This document shows, one piece after another, positions 52,137 through 62,300 of a stretch of DNA of 64,000 nt. The position numbers and the translations under genes were made by a program. Numbering within the stretch: the stretch's first letter is position 1; the number at the start of each line of letters is the position of its first letter. The notes beneath the pieces are model-generated. The model had not been told where the DNA came from. It made no database searches and saw only the letters and a program-made list of their open reading frames with translations. This stretch comes from an uncultured Ruminococcus sp. GTDB taxonomy: Bacteria > Bacillota > Clostridia > Oscillospirales > Ruminococcaceae. The stretch covers positions 1 through 64,000 of the forward strand of contig CAKSMF010000004.1 in the NCBI GenBank assembly GCA_934474025.1. Direction: 5' to 3'.

Positions 52137-53681
52137 CTATATTTTTTCTCTGAATTTCAGATCGCCAATCAGGTAAAACTCCAGTTCATTCTGATTTATA
52201 ACCACAATTTTATCAACAATATTTTCAAACGCTGATTCATCAAATTCTGTAATCGGATTTTCACGCTTTTCAAAGTAATCTGTCAGCATTTCAATCTGTT
52301 CCAGCGTTTCATCCTCATCATCAGAACGAGTAAGTTTTTTCAATTCAGATTGCAGCTTATTTATTTTCGCCATAATTTCAGTAGTCTGTTCAAGATACTT
52401 CGCATTATCCAAAAATCCTTTTGTTTTCAGTCGTGCAAGAACGTGAGTCTGTTCCCTTAATTTTGCGATTTCTTTGTGGATCTCCATAACGTTGGAATTG
52501 CCGTTAAATCGGCGTATTTTCAGTTCTTGTAACGCTGTTCGCAAGGGTACAAGAATCTGCCTGTAATTGTGCCAGAGTTTATTATACAGTACTGTGAAAG
52601 CGTTGTAAATTTTATGTTCGGCTATCCATTTTGAATCGCATTCAACCGCATGAAAATTGTGTTTTGAACACACCCAATATATCTTTCCGTTAGCATATTT
52701 TCGCCTATAAATTGAGCCACAGTTACCGCAAATCATTCTTTTACTCAACGGATATTCGTGAAATTCCGTGCGTCCAAAATACTTGCCTCTTTCTGCAAGC
52801 AGTCTTTGAACAGTTTCAAAATCTTCCCTTGAAATAATTGGAACATGGTCATCTGAAACATAATACTGCTCCACCTGACCTTTATTTCTGCTTTTTTTAA
52901 ACGGAAATACGTTCTCTGTTATCTTCTTCCGCCACAGACAATCGCCGATATATTTTTCGTTGGTCAGAATGTACCTGACCGCTTTTTTCTTCCATATACA
53001 GCCGGATTTTCCCATGACTTTCCCCTCACGGTTCAGAATATCACAAATTTTGTTCAAGCCACTTCCGCTCAGAAATTCAGCATAAATTCTACGGACAATC
53101 ACGGCTTCTTCCTCAAATATTACAAATTTTCCGTTCTCTTTTCGGTATCCAAACAGCACGTTGGAAACAATATATGTGCCGTTTTTCATTCTGTTTTTTA
53201 TCGACCACTGTATATTCTGCGAAATTGAAACCGATTCTTCCTGAGCCAGACCGCCCATGATAGTTATCATCATTTCATCAGTTATATTTGCGGTATCGAT
53301 ACATTCTTTTTCAAAACATATCGTGATTCCCAGCGATTTCAGTTCACGAATATTCTTCAGACAATCCCTTGTATTTCGGGCAAATCGGCTTATCGACTTC
53401 GTATAGATTCTGTCGATTTTACCCTTTCGGCAGTCATTCATCAGTCGCTGAAATTCGTCACGCTTGTCCTCACGGGTTCCCGTCACACCTTCGTCAGCAT
53501 AAATGTCGATTAGAGTTTCCGTGTCTGAATCCTCAAAAATCTGGCTGTAGTACCTTGTCTGCGCCATAAAAGAATTCAGCTGATCCTCACTGTCGGAACT
53601 CACTCTGCAGTACGCCGCACAGCGAATTATCGCACTTTTTTCTCCTGTTATTGTCGGCTGTATTATCGTTACTGTCGGCAT
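52137..53681 (-). CDS. Large serine recombinase B1
   Basis: 514 residues from ATG 53681 with AAAGGAGCG upstream. Catalytic motif CAAYCRVSSDSEDQ, helix motif TKSISRFARNTRDC, recombinase domain, zinc ribbon CGNCGSIYRRK ... CSKHNF, coiled coil. First of the second recombinase trio (B1, B2, B3). Its leader contains the mini-ORF Met-Trp-Tyr-Ser-Cys. Confidence 0.92.
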   Translation of the reverse strand: MPTVTIIQPTITGEKSAIIRCAAYCRVSSDSEDQLNSFMAQTRYYSQIFEDSDTETLIDIYADEGVTGTREDKRDEFQRLMNDCRKGKIDRIYTKSISRFARNTRDCLKNIRELKSLGITICFEKECIDTANITDEMMITIMGGLAQEESVSISQNIQWSIKNRMKNGTYIVSNVLFGYRKENGKFVIFEEEAVIVRRIYAEFLSGSGLNKICDILNREGKVMGKSGCIWKKKAVRYILTNEKYIGDCLWRKKITENVFPFKKSRNKGQVEQYYVSDDHVPIISREDFETVQRLLAERGKYFGRTEFHEYPLSKRMICGNCGSIYRRKYANGKIYWVCSKHNFHAVECDSKWIAEHKIYNAFTVLYNKLWHNYRQILVPLRTALQELKIRRFNGNSNVMEIHKEIAKLREQTHVLARLKTKGFLDNAKYLEQTTEIMAKINKLQSELKKLTRSDDEDETLEQIEMLTDYFEKRENPITEFDESAFENIVDKIVVINQNELEFYLIGDLKFREKI

Positions 53682-53700
53682 ATTTTCACGCTCCTTTCAC

Positions 53701-53718
53701 TCAACAAGAATACCACAT
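53701..53718 (-). promoter_or_regulatory. Five-codon upstream ORF before recombinase B1
   Basis: ATG TGG TAT TCT TGT TGA encodes Met-Trp-Tyr-Ser-Cys and ends 19 bp before the B1 start. The surrounding leader (AATGTGGTAT, CTTGTTG, TGAAAGGA) is shared with the leader of B2. Confidence 0.4.
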
Positions 53719-53753
53719 TTTCTGCCGGAATGGTATCACCAAACCTGACAAAT

Positions 53754-53873
53754 TTATTTATCGGAATCTGTTGAATCCATACATTTATCGGCATCTGACG
53801 CTGCTCTGCAAAGGCACATTGTGAAAATCCCAATCGTTCCTCCGACCATGCATCCGACTATAAATCCAATCAT
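53754..53873 (-). CDS. DUF3789-like small membrane protein
   Basis: 39 residues: MIGFIVGCMVGGTIGIFTMC, then LCRAASDADKCMDSTDSDK. The glycine-rich single helix followed by a short charged tail matches DUF3789, tiny membrane proteins common on clostridial mobile elements. Its start overlaps the stop of the preceding 54-residue gene (ATGA). Function unknown. Confidence 0.65.
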   Translation of the reverse strand: MIGFIVGCMVGGTIGIFTMCLCRAASDADKCMDSTDSDK

Positions 53874-54034
53874 GCCGCTACCTCGTATTCCCGTGCAGAC
53901 GGATATTCCGAAAACACTTCTTTTTCATTGAGTTCGCTGATTTTTTTCTTCTGCTCATCAGTCAGGCAAGTCAGTGCCATCAAAAATGTCTCCATCTGAC
54001 AATACATAAATTCTGCTGTGCCGTACTTATTCAT
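53870..54034 (-). CDS. Small element protein, unrecognised
   Basis: 54 residues from ATG 54034: MNKYGTAEFMYCQMETFLMA, then LTDEQKKKISELNEKEVFSE. It overlaps both the mazF stop and the DUF3789 start, so it lies in a tightly coupled operon. No family recognised; it is probably a conserved small protein of this mobile element. Confidence 0.5.
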   Translation of the reverse strand: MNKYGTAEFMYCQMETFLMALTCLTDEQKKKISELNEKEVFSEYPSAREYEVAA

Positions 54035-54371
54035 TCTCATTCACTCCCAGACTTATTTTGATTATTTCGTCGATATCCCGCATCATTCCGTTATCCAGCG
54101 AACCGACATACCTGCCTATCCGACAGCGGTCAAGCGTCCTTATCTGCTCCGCAAGAATCGTGGAATTCTTCGGCAAACCCGAACCTCTGATTTTTATGTG
54201 AACTGGTAGTTTACTTTTTTCTGCCGACGAAATCGGAACAGCGATAACCGTCGGACTGTGCCTGTTTCCGACATCATTCTGCACAATCAGCACCGGACGG
54301 ACACCTCCCTGTTCTGAGCCAATCACGGGATTCAGGTCAGCATAAAAAATATCCCCACGCTTAATCATCAT
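54027..54371 (-). CDS. mazF: MazF/PemK-family endoribonuclease toxin
   Basis: 114 residues from ATG 54371, chosen for its spacing from GGGAG; upstream in-frame ATGs exist to 54386. IKRGDIFYADLNPVIGSEQG, GVRPVLIVQNDVGNRHSPTV, AVPISSAEK, IRTLDRCRIGRYVG cover the whole MazF fold. It cleaves mRNA at specific short sites. No MazE is obvious: the preceding gene encodes a small Cys-rich protein, which could serve as an unusual antitoxin, or mazF may be unpaired. Confidence 0.88.
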   Translation of the reverse strand: MMIKRGDIFYADLNPVIGSEQGGVRPVLIVQNDVGNRHSPTVIAVPISSAEKSKLPVHIKIRGSGLPKNSTILAEQIRTLDRCRIGRYVGSLDNGMMRDIDEIIKISLGVNENE

Positions 54372-54579
54372 TTTCATCACTCCCATTTTTAGGCGGTTTA
54401 AAGCCTTTTTTATTCCTCACACAGCTGTGAAACGGACAGAAAAGCACATCCGTATCTCTTGCATACCAGATACAGCCTCTGCACGGATGTTTGTCCGATA
54501 ATTTTATTGTCGGAATCGGAATATTAACACCGAATTTCTGCTGTAAACCGGACATTTTTTCATCGTTCACAAACCGCAC
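54361..54579 (-). CDS. Small Cys-rich protein upstream of mazF
   Basis: 72 residues with AAAAGGAGTG upstream. GVNIPIPTIKLSD is followed by HPCRGCIWYARDTDVLFCPF and HSCVRNKKGFKPPKNG: a CxxC, a later Cys-x2-His and another Cys could bind one zinc. It overlaps mazF by about 11 bp. No family recognised. It sits in the antitoxin position but does not resemble MazE. Confidence 0.55.
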   Translation of the reverse strand: MRFVNDEKMSGLQQKFGVNIPIPTIKLSDKHPCRGCIWYARDTDVLFCPFHSCVRNKKGFKPPKNGSDENDD

Positions 54580-54603
54580 TCCTTTTCGAATTTTTTATGT
54601 AAG

Positions 54604-54634
54604 ACGGCGGTCTGCAAATTACAGAAACCGCCGT
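54604..54634 (-). terminator. Strong terminator or attenuator before the small-gene operon
   Basis: ACGGCGGT (54604-54611) and ACCGCCGT (54627-54634) form a perfect 8-bp GC-rich stem. On the minus strand it is followed by CTTACATAAAAAATTC, a poor T-run. It ends the structured leader region and precedes the Cys-rich gene. Confidence 0.7.
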
Positions 54635-55030
54635 AACCCTTTTGCCTTCGTCCGATTCTTCAGACGATTTTCCGTGATATTTATCCCCGATATCCGTCAC
54701 GGCGGAGCATCAGAAACGATGAACAGCGTATTCATCTCATGGATTTCTCATCCCTCTGTGGTTCTCACGGAGCCGTCCCCATTGCTTGAGTCTGTGGCTG
54801 GACGGAAGTAGCATTGTCCTCCTGCGTTTCGTTGCTCACGGGTAGCTGTCCCGATTTCCGAACTTCATATTTATCGCTCGCTCTTCCGAGGTCTTGGCGT
54901 ATGGTCCGCATAGCTGACGAGATTTTATACCGTCCGCAGGATTCACGTATTTCTAATGCTGACTATTCTGTTTTCAAGATGCTTAAGAGTTTTTGCACCC
55001 TTATACCTGTATAGGGGAAGAAGTCCGGAT
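54635..55030 (-). other. GC-richer leader: candidate structured RNA or decayed gene
   Basis: About 400 bp between the sigma-like gene and the small-gene operon. Composition is clearly GC-richer than elsewhere and several local stems are visible (for example GATATC/GATA-type pairing near 54690). On the minus strand one frame reads SAMRTIRQDLGRASDKYEV and SNETQEDNATSVQPQTQAMG, with a TAG before it and a TGA after. It could therefore be a protein remnant or an RNA element conserved with this kind of mobile unit. It ends at a strong hairpin, which favours RNA. Confidence 0.35.
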
Positions 55031-55040
55031 TTTGATACCC

Positions 55041-55481
55041 CTAAAAATTAAACTTTTCCAAAAGTTTGTGAAGTCTGCACAAAATTCTTGCTTTCTTTTT
55101 GTTTATATTCTTCTGACTTATACCATAAATCTCCGCACATTCACGTTCTGTTTTTCCGGCAAAAAAAAGAAGCTCAATGAGCTTCCTGTCCTGTGATGAT
55201 AATAATTCAATGCACTTATGTAATTTTTCGGATTCCAGATGATTTATTACACTGCTTTCAACAACATCATTTTCTGTTTGAAATTCATGAAAATTTTCAA
55301 AATTTCCGTTAACATTGCCTTTCAATGACGAAAACTGAATTTCGTGTTTATAGAACGACTCGTCGTTGTCGTCGACGTTCCAGCCTGTTCTGTTGTATAC
55401 CGCACGAATTTCTTCGCTTACCTCAATATCTACATATTTCTTGGTAATAGTGTCATATACACGAATTGTATTTTTATTCAT
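55041..55481 (-). CDS. Sigma-70 region 4-like regulator
   Basis: 146 residues. The C-terminal half, LLSSQDRKLIELLFFAGKTE, then RECAEIYGISQKNINKKKAR, is a sigma-70 region 4-type helix-turn-helix. The N-terminus (MNKNTIRVYDTITKKYVDIE) is that of the small sigma-like proteins of Tn916-type and recombinase-bearing elements. It probably activates the downstream leader and recombinase operon. Confidence 0.78.
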   Translation of the reverse strand: MNKNTIRVYDTITKKYVDIEVSEEIRAVYNRTGWNVDDNDESFYKHEIQFSSLKGNVNGNFENFHEFQTENDVVESSVINHLESEKLHKCIELLSSQDRKLIELLFFAGKTERECAEIYGISQKNINKKKARILCRLHKLLEKFNF

Positions 55482-55742
55482 TTTAACCTCCGTTTTGATT
55501 TTTCTTGTTTCGAATCAAAACGAAGGCTAAGGATATTTGGCTGTGCTGCACAGCCATTTATATCTGAATATCATCCTGTCCTTTCTCTGTATTCAGAAAA
55601 GATGACATAAAAAAAGGATACAAATATATTCGCTTTATTGATTAAAACGATTGTATTTATATCCTTATTTTATTTCTTATTTGATTTTCTTGTGAGCATA
55701 AAATGCTCAGTTCAGACTTTTAAAGCAGACTATGAAAAAATA

Positions 55743-55779
55743 TGGAGCAAAACTTGCCTTAAAAGCTTGTTTTGCTCCA
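55743..55779. terminator. Perfect 11-bp hairpin
   Basis: TGGAGCAAAAC (55743-55753) and GTTTTGCTCCA (55769-55779) are exact inverted copies. The 478-bp gap between the sigma-like gene and the lipoprotein gene otherwise holds only this and the short element at 55805. Confidence 0.8.
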
Positions 55780-55804
55780 CGCAATATCGGTAATATTTAT
55801 AATT

Positions 55805-55892
55805 GACCTCTTGCGAAATTGAAAATATATTCTTTTAAAACCTTGAATTTTAGCGTTTTTTCTAAGTTGCAATGTTTATTACGCAAGAGGTC
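55805..55892. mobile_element. MITE-like 88-bp element
   Basis: GACCTCTTGCG (55805-55815) and CGCAAGAGGTC (55882-55892) are perfect 11-bp terminal inverted repeats around 66 bp of AT-rich DNA with no open frame. Outside, ATT is present on both sides (ATTGACC, GGTCTATTG). The ends resemble those of IS elements, so this is probably a non-autonomous miniature element. Confidence 0.55.
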
Positions 55893-55959
55893 TATTGATT
55901 AATGAAGATGATAACTTGCTACAAACTTATTTCTTTAATGAAAGTGCGTAATAAATGTT

Positions 55960-56319
55960 TTAATCGGCGTAAACTCTCAATTCAAATTCTCGCCCAACCG
56001 TATCAACTATTATCATTTTTTTCAATGTTTCCTCGTAACCAGTAAATAATAATTTTACATATGAGCCATCGTCTAAGCTATATATATCCCATATTATTCC
56101 AGAACCGAGAGTCCCAGTTGGTTCGCCCATTAAATTAACTACATCATAATATGACATTCCTAGTTGAACTTTAGAAAAATCTGAAATTGTAAAATTTCCA
56201 TTTTTAGATGTAACATAATATTGAGTATGATCTTTATCGTGCATTTCAGTTTCTCCCTTACAGCCAAACAGTGTAATTAACAAACAAAATGAAATAATCA
56301 AAGTTAATTTACATTTCAT
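55960..56319 (-). CDS. Lipoprotein downstream of the RHS gene, candidate immunity protein
   Basis: 119 residues from ATG 56319. The signal MKCKLTLIISFCLLITLFGC ends in a lipobox Cys (LFGC), so it is a membrane-anchored lipoprotein. The mature part, VQLGMSYYDVVNLMGEP then YSLDDGSYVKLLFTG, looks like a BamE/SmpA-type small fold. The gene directly follows the RHS protein, whose stop lies inside its ribosome site. This is the standard place for an RHS immunity gene; the role is inference. Confidence 0.7.
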   Translation of the reverse strand: MKCKLTLIISFCLLITLFGCKGETEMHDKDHTQYYVTSKNGNFTISDFSKVQLGMSYYDVVNLMGEPTGTLGSGIIWDIYSLDDGSYVKLLFTGYEETLKKMIIVDTVGREFELRVYAD

Positions 56320-56326
56320 CGCATCT

Positions 56327-59300
56327 TCACTCTCCAGTAGGACGGATATAATAATAACCGATAAATGTTGTATATCCTGCTTTTTTTGCTGCATCTTGAG
56401 GATTGCTTATTATATCACCATAAATTGGATAATTGTGTGCTTCTCTATTTGTTGCTTCAGTTATTCCAGGTTTATGCGACCATGTACCATCTCCATTTTC
56501 TCTATACCAATGATAATCAACACCAGGATTTACAGCAAGTGCTACAGCATAACCACCTGTAAGGTCATCACTATAAGGCAGAAAATCAAGTCCTACTGCT
56601 TGTGCATCGGCTGTTACCTTATTTACAAGTTTTTTGTTTCCTTTATCTGTACCAGAAATGCTTTCATAATCAAAATTATTTTCATCATATTGACCGCTTA
56701 ACATTCCAGGCTGCATTCCACGTCGGGGGAATTTTTTTCCTGTGAGTGGATTTTCTCGCATATTAAAGGCATATGCATAACAATTAGTATACTCTTGATA
56801 ATCATTGTTGTTCCAAAGACTTGGTTGGTACTTAGGGGCATTTTGAGAGATTGCACTTGGTACAGTTATCTCTTTTTTGGATGAACATCCTGTCAGTGCA
56901 AATGGAGTAAGATAGAAAGCAAACTTAGCAACTGTTCCCACTCCATTTTTTACAGCTTTGGCACCAGATTTTGCTCCATCTTTTATAATGCCTGCCCCTA
57001 CTTTCCAATCATCAACCCCTTCTTCAAACCAATTTCCAACGCTTTTTACCCATTTGGGACATTTTATATGCCCACTTGGATCAAAATAAATAATCGGATT
57101 ATTATGACAATAAGTATACAAATTAAGACTGAGCGGATCAGATTTTCTTCCAGCATATGAATCTCGACTGATAAACCTACCAATAGTCGGATTATAATAC
57201 CTCGCTCTAAGGTAAATAGTACCCGTTTCAGCATCAAAATATTCACCGCAGTAGCGGAAGGGATTAGCATCGGAATCGTTGATATTCTTTTCAACGCCGA
57301 AAGCATCGTAAGTATAGGACTTGACAACAGCACCTGTAGAATCTGTAAGACTTACAACATCACCATGAGCGTTCTGAGTGTAGAATCGGTAGTCACCCTT
57401 ACCGGCATCATTCCAATCAAATGCAGCAGCGAGACTTGTACCTCTGATGTAAACAGTCGATGTATAATGAGTTGTATAGTCTACTACGATCTGACTGCCG
57501 ATCCAGATATGTGTTGTTGTAACACCGTTTACTTTCTTGCTGTCTCTTAAACCGCTTATGCCATAAGTGTAACTTGCTGTAGTAGTTCCGTCAGTAAATC
57601 CGATAAGCTGATTAAGTCCATCATAGGAGTTTGTTTCGGTCTTTTCAGAGGTTTTCTTCGTAATCTGATTACCGTTGGCATCGTAGGTATATACAGTTTC
57701 TTCAACTTTGAAATTGCCATTAGTATTCAAATCATTATTATCAATCTGAACAGTTTTGGTTTCTTTCTGAAGAAGTGTTGTATATTTACCCTTAGCGTCA
57801 TTGTAATTGTATTCAGTTACATAATTTTCAGAACCGTCTGCCGTCATTTTGGAACGGTTTCCGTAATCATCGTACTCGTATGTGTAAGTATCCGTGGAAT
57901 TACCTGTAGTTACAGATTCCTTAACAAGTCTCTTTAAGCTGTCATACTCGTACTCTGTTGTTTCTATTATACCATTTTCATTGCGTACTTTGCAAGCGTC
58001 AGAACCATCAAGATAATATGAATATTCGTAGCTGGATATGGTGCTATTGCCCAATTTATTTTCAAGCTTTGTAATTCTGTTTGCATTGTTGTAGGTATAT
58101 GTCGAAACTACACCGTTTCCGAGAGTTTCGGATTTCTTGTTGCCGTTTGCATCATATGTATATGATGCGATATCATTTTTACCCTCACGAACAGAGGAAA
58201 CACGCATTTCATCGTCATATTCATATGTCTTTTCATAGTAAATTATCTTGTGAAATATGCCTGCACGCTCGCATTCAACATACTGTGAAACACCTTCATA
58301 GCTGTATGCCTTAAATGAGTCAAAACTCATTTCCTCATAAACTCTACCGAGATCGTCATAAAAATATGTAGTATTCTGACCATCGGTTATTGTTCTGACA
58401 GTTCTTCCCATTTCATCATACTGATATGATTTTGAAACATTCTTTGAAGAATCGTCAGGATTTACCGTATCAGATTTAATAACACGATTAAGTGTGTCAT
58501 AAGTATTTGTCGTAATATTGCCGTTTGCGTCAGTTGAAGTGAGAACATTGCCGTTCAGGTCATAAGTGATTGTACCGGAATTGTGACCTGTGCTGTCAAT
58601 CGTTCTTACAACTCTCATCCAGCTGTCAAATTCATATTCTGTTGTAAGATATGTGTCATCATTTTCAGAGGACATACCTGTGTACATCTTAGTCTGAATT
58701 CCTGCATTATTGTAGAAATACTTTGTGATATTCTTGTCGCCGTTGGCAGTACCGTCGCTGAGAATTACTTTTTCAAGCAGTCCCATTGCATTGTAACGAT
58801 TCTGAACAACGCTGTTTTTGTTATCATCGATGTTCTGAATTGTCTTTATTACATTGCCGTTTTTGTCATACTGATTTTCTGTAACCGAATACTTTTCACC
58901 GTCAAAAGGAGTACATGTTTTGGTCAGTTTATTGAGATATTTGTATTCATATGTTGTGGTATTATTCAGTGCGTCGGTCTGTCTTGCAAGCTGTCCGTTT
59001 GCATAATATGCACTTGTACGTTTTACTTCACTATTAGTTTTTTCTTCAACAGGATTGCCTCTGAAATCGGCAAGAGTTTCAGTAACAACCTGTTTTTCAG
59101 CAGTTATATAAGAGGTTTTGATTGTTCTCAATCCATAATATGAATATGATGACGAATTATTTATTTCTGTATAAACATCAAATCTGTGATTCTCAAATTC
59201 ATATGATGTTTCCGTAAGAATCTGTTTCGGACAACCCTCTGCAACTCTGAAATATGTAGCCTTTTCACGCTGTAATCCGTCATATTCAGTACCGTTGATT

Positions 59301-62300
59301 GTTTCATCGGGATTTTCTTTTTCCAGAACATTTCCATATGCGTCATAAGTGAAAGATGTTACATTTCCAAGTGCGTCTTTCTGCGTTTTTACTGCACCGC
59401 TCGGATAATATGTAATGTATGTTCCATGACTTTTGTCAGCAGAGTAATTAGGAGTATATTCCGCAGTTTTTCTGCTTAAAAGGTCGTACTCCGAAATTGT
59501 AACAGCCGCCGTATCTCCTGTTCCGTAGTCACGAACCTCTGTTACATTATTGAAGCTGTCGTATTCATATTCCTTAACTGCATAAATATTTTTTGAAATA
59601 TCAACACTTGTTTTTTCTCTTGATACCTGAAGCTGTGAATTGTACTCATATTCAACTGAGTTTACAACAGTATCTCCGTCCTTGATTTCCTTTTTAATCG
59701 GAAGTCCTTTTGCATATCCGGAAGTACCGTAAGTATACTCGGTCACATGCCCTTCGGCGTCTGTAATTGTACGGATAAGACCTGCAATTTCTGCTGTTTC
59801 GCTTGCCGGATAGTATGTGTAAACAGTCATTGCATAATCAGCTTCATTAATCACTGAGTCGATGCTGAAATCATTTACAAATGCCAATGCATCGCTGACA
59901 GCAGACAAACTCTGATAGCTTTTTAAAACATTAACTCCAGTTTCATCATACTCACAGATTGTGATATTTCCACTTTCATCAGACTGAATTATCGGCATAT
60001 TCTTATCGTTGTACTTTGCAAGAGTAAACGTGCCGTCGGGATTGATTGTTTTTGTAACATTGCCATTTGCATCACGGTCATACTTGGTTGTATTGCCCAT
60101 GATGTCAACGCTTTCGGACATCTCATCATACTTATTTTCACCGTCAATCATATTATATGTGATTTTATCAACCTCATATGTCTGACCGTCGGTTTCAACA
60201 GTATTTGTCTTTACAGCAAGCTTTTCATCATAGTTGTAAGTGAATGTTTTTACAAGCTTATTGCCGTCAAATTCCTTGAGACCCGTCTGTTTTTCAAGCT
60301 TGTCATAAACATATTCCTGCTTGAGACCAGCTGCATTTGTCAACCAATTTACAGAACCATTGCCGTTATAAACAATCTGATCTGTCATCTCATCATAACA
60401 GTTTGTGATTTTGCAAAGTCTGCCGTTTTCGTCGTATTCGTACTTTTCAGTACCGCCTGAAACGCTTGTTGCTGATACAAGCTGAAAATCACCGTTGTAC
60501 TCGTAAGTTACAGTACGGTCAGCCTCGTCATCTTCAATGCTGAGAATACGAGAATGTTCGTCATTTCCGTTGTAAGTGATTGTGTAAGTTCTGCCCGTGG
60601 AATCGGTTACAATTCTCTGATTATTTTCTTTTGCAGATATTGTCAGAGTGTTTCCGTTGGCGTCTTTTACCCAGTCAAGTTCGCCCTCTGAATTAAAGTG
60701 ATACTGCGACTGAGCTGCGTTTGTTACTGTGTATTCATCACCTGATTTTGTCATAGTGCTGTGTGCGTTCAAACACTCAAATCCACCGTTTCCGTCGTCC
60801 TTAAATGTCGTATTAGAGCCGTCAGGAAGCACAACCTGATAGTAACCGGGAGCAGGAATCACAATTTTGCTTACATCAATATTGAAATCCCAACCGATAC
60901 CAAAAGAGCCTTCCTCGTTGCTCATTGAGTTGTATGTTCTGACAAAATCAGACTTGACTCCGGGCGATGCAATACTTAAATCTGTGAAAGATTTTGTGTA
61001 GTTACCTGTTGCAATATGTACGCCGTCGCCGATTTCCCAGCCCTTGCGGTAGAGTGTGTAATCGTATCCATAAGAATATCTCCACCACGGACGGATCCAG
61101 TAATTTTCGGGAGTAAACGGGTTGATAAACAGCAAATGCTCATACCAGCCGTATTCATTTATACTGTCAAAATTAAAGGTTCTGTCTGTTGCCAGCGAAC
61201 CATCCTCATTATCTATAAATTCTTTATTGTTATGCCATAAAACATTCTGCTTACCACCTGCATATCCTAAATAAATTATATGGTTTTCCGATGAATAAAC
61301 AGATTTTGAACCGGATTCTTCATTAACTGCCCATTCGGGTCCAAGGAACCATAATTGTCCGTTTGTCCATTTTCCCTCCATGTCCTGACTTGTAACGTAT
61401 CTCCAGTTACCACCAATCATAAGCAAATCGCTTTCGTTGGTCATTTCGATAACGTCATAACAATTTACCTGACCGGAATGAAATTCATTTCCGATAATAA
61501 CCTGACCATTATTTAAATCCATAAGCTGACCGGTTGTTCCGTCCCAACCGTCAGGAGATGCGGTCCTGAAAACAAGGTTGTTTTCAACCATTAACAAACC
61601 ACCATTGATATCGAGCGTAGCTCCGTTATTTGTCCAGAACTGCGGCATATCCGTAGTAAACGACATACAGTCCGCAATGTAAAGAACGCAGCCGTTCAGA
61701 TCAAAATTAGTGTCATGGAGATTGAAACTGTATGGGAACATTCCGCCTGAAAGCATTTTCAAATTTCTCTTGAATGCGTGATCCCAATCGAGATCGCCGG
61801 AAACTTCATATGCTTTTTCAAACCACGAAACATCGAAGTCATCGATTGTTCCGTCATTGTTTTTATCCATGTATTCATAATAATTAGACGACCTGTCTCT
61901 TAAATAAATCTGCTCATTAATTTTGTCAATTCCTTCGTTATAATCATCTGCATCTATCATTCCGTCATTTGAATAATAATGATTATAAATAAATTCTGCT
62001 GAATTTGGAATACGAGTAGAATTTACAGCTTCTTCTAATGATGCAATTTCTTCATCTGAAGCACTGCCGTCTGATTTTTTTAACATCAGATCATAATAAT
62101 TTATTACTCCATTACCATCAATGTCATAATGTGAAACGCCTAAGTCATCAAAATCATAGTAAGTATTTTCTTTGAGATTTTCGTATAAACTGTAGAATAT
62201 TCGCCAATCTTCGCCATCAAAATCTACTATTCCATCACCATCACAATCCATGCTTGGATTAAATCCGGGGTCACCTTGATACGCATCTTTACAGCTTCGA

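Noticed and set aside
58583..59143. A 186-codon open frame on the plus strand inside the RHS gene
   Set aside because: It is antisense to clear YD repeats, lacks a ribosome site, and its Cys/Ile/Val-rich composition is what the complement of the repeat codons gives.
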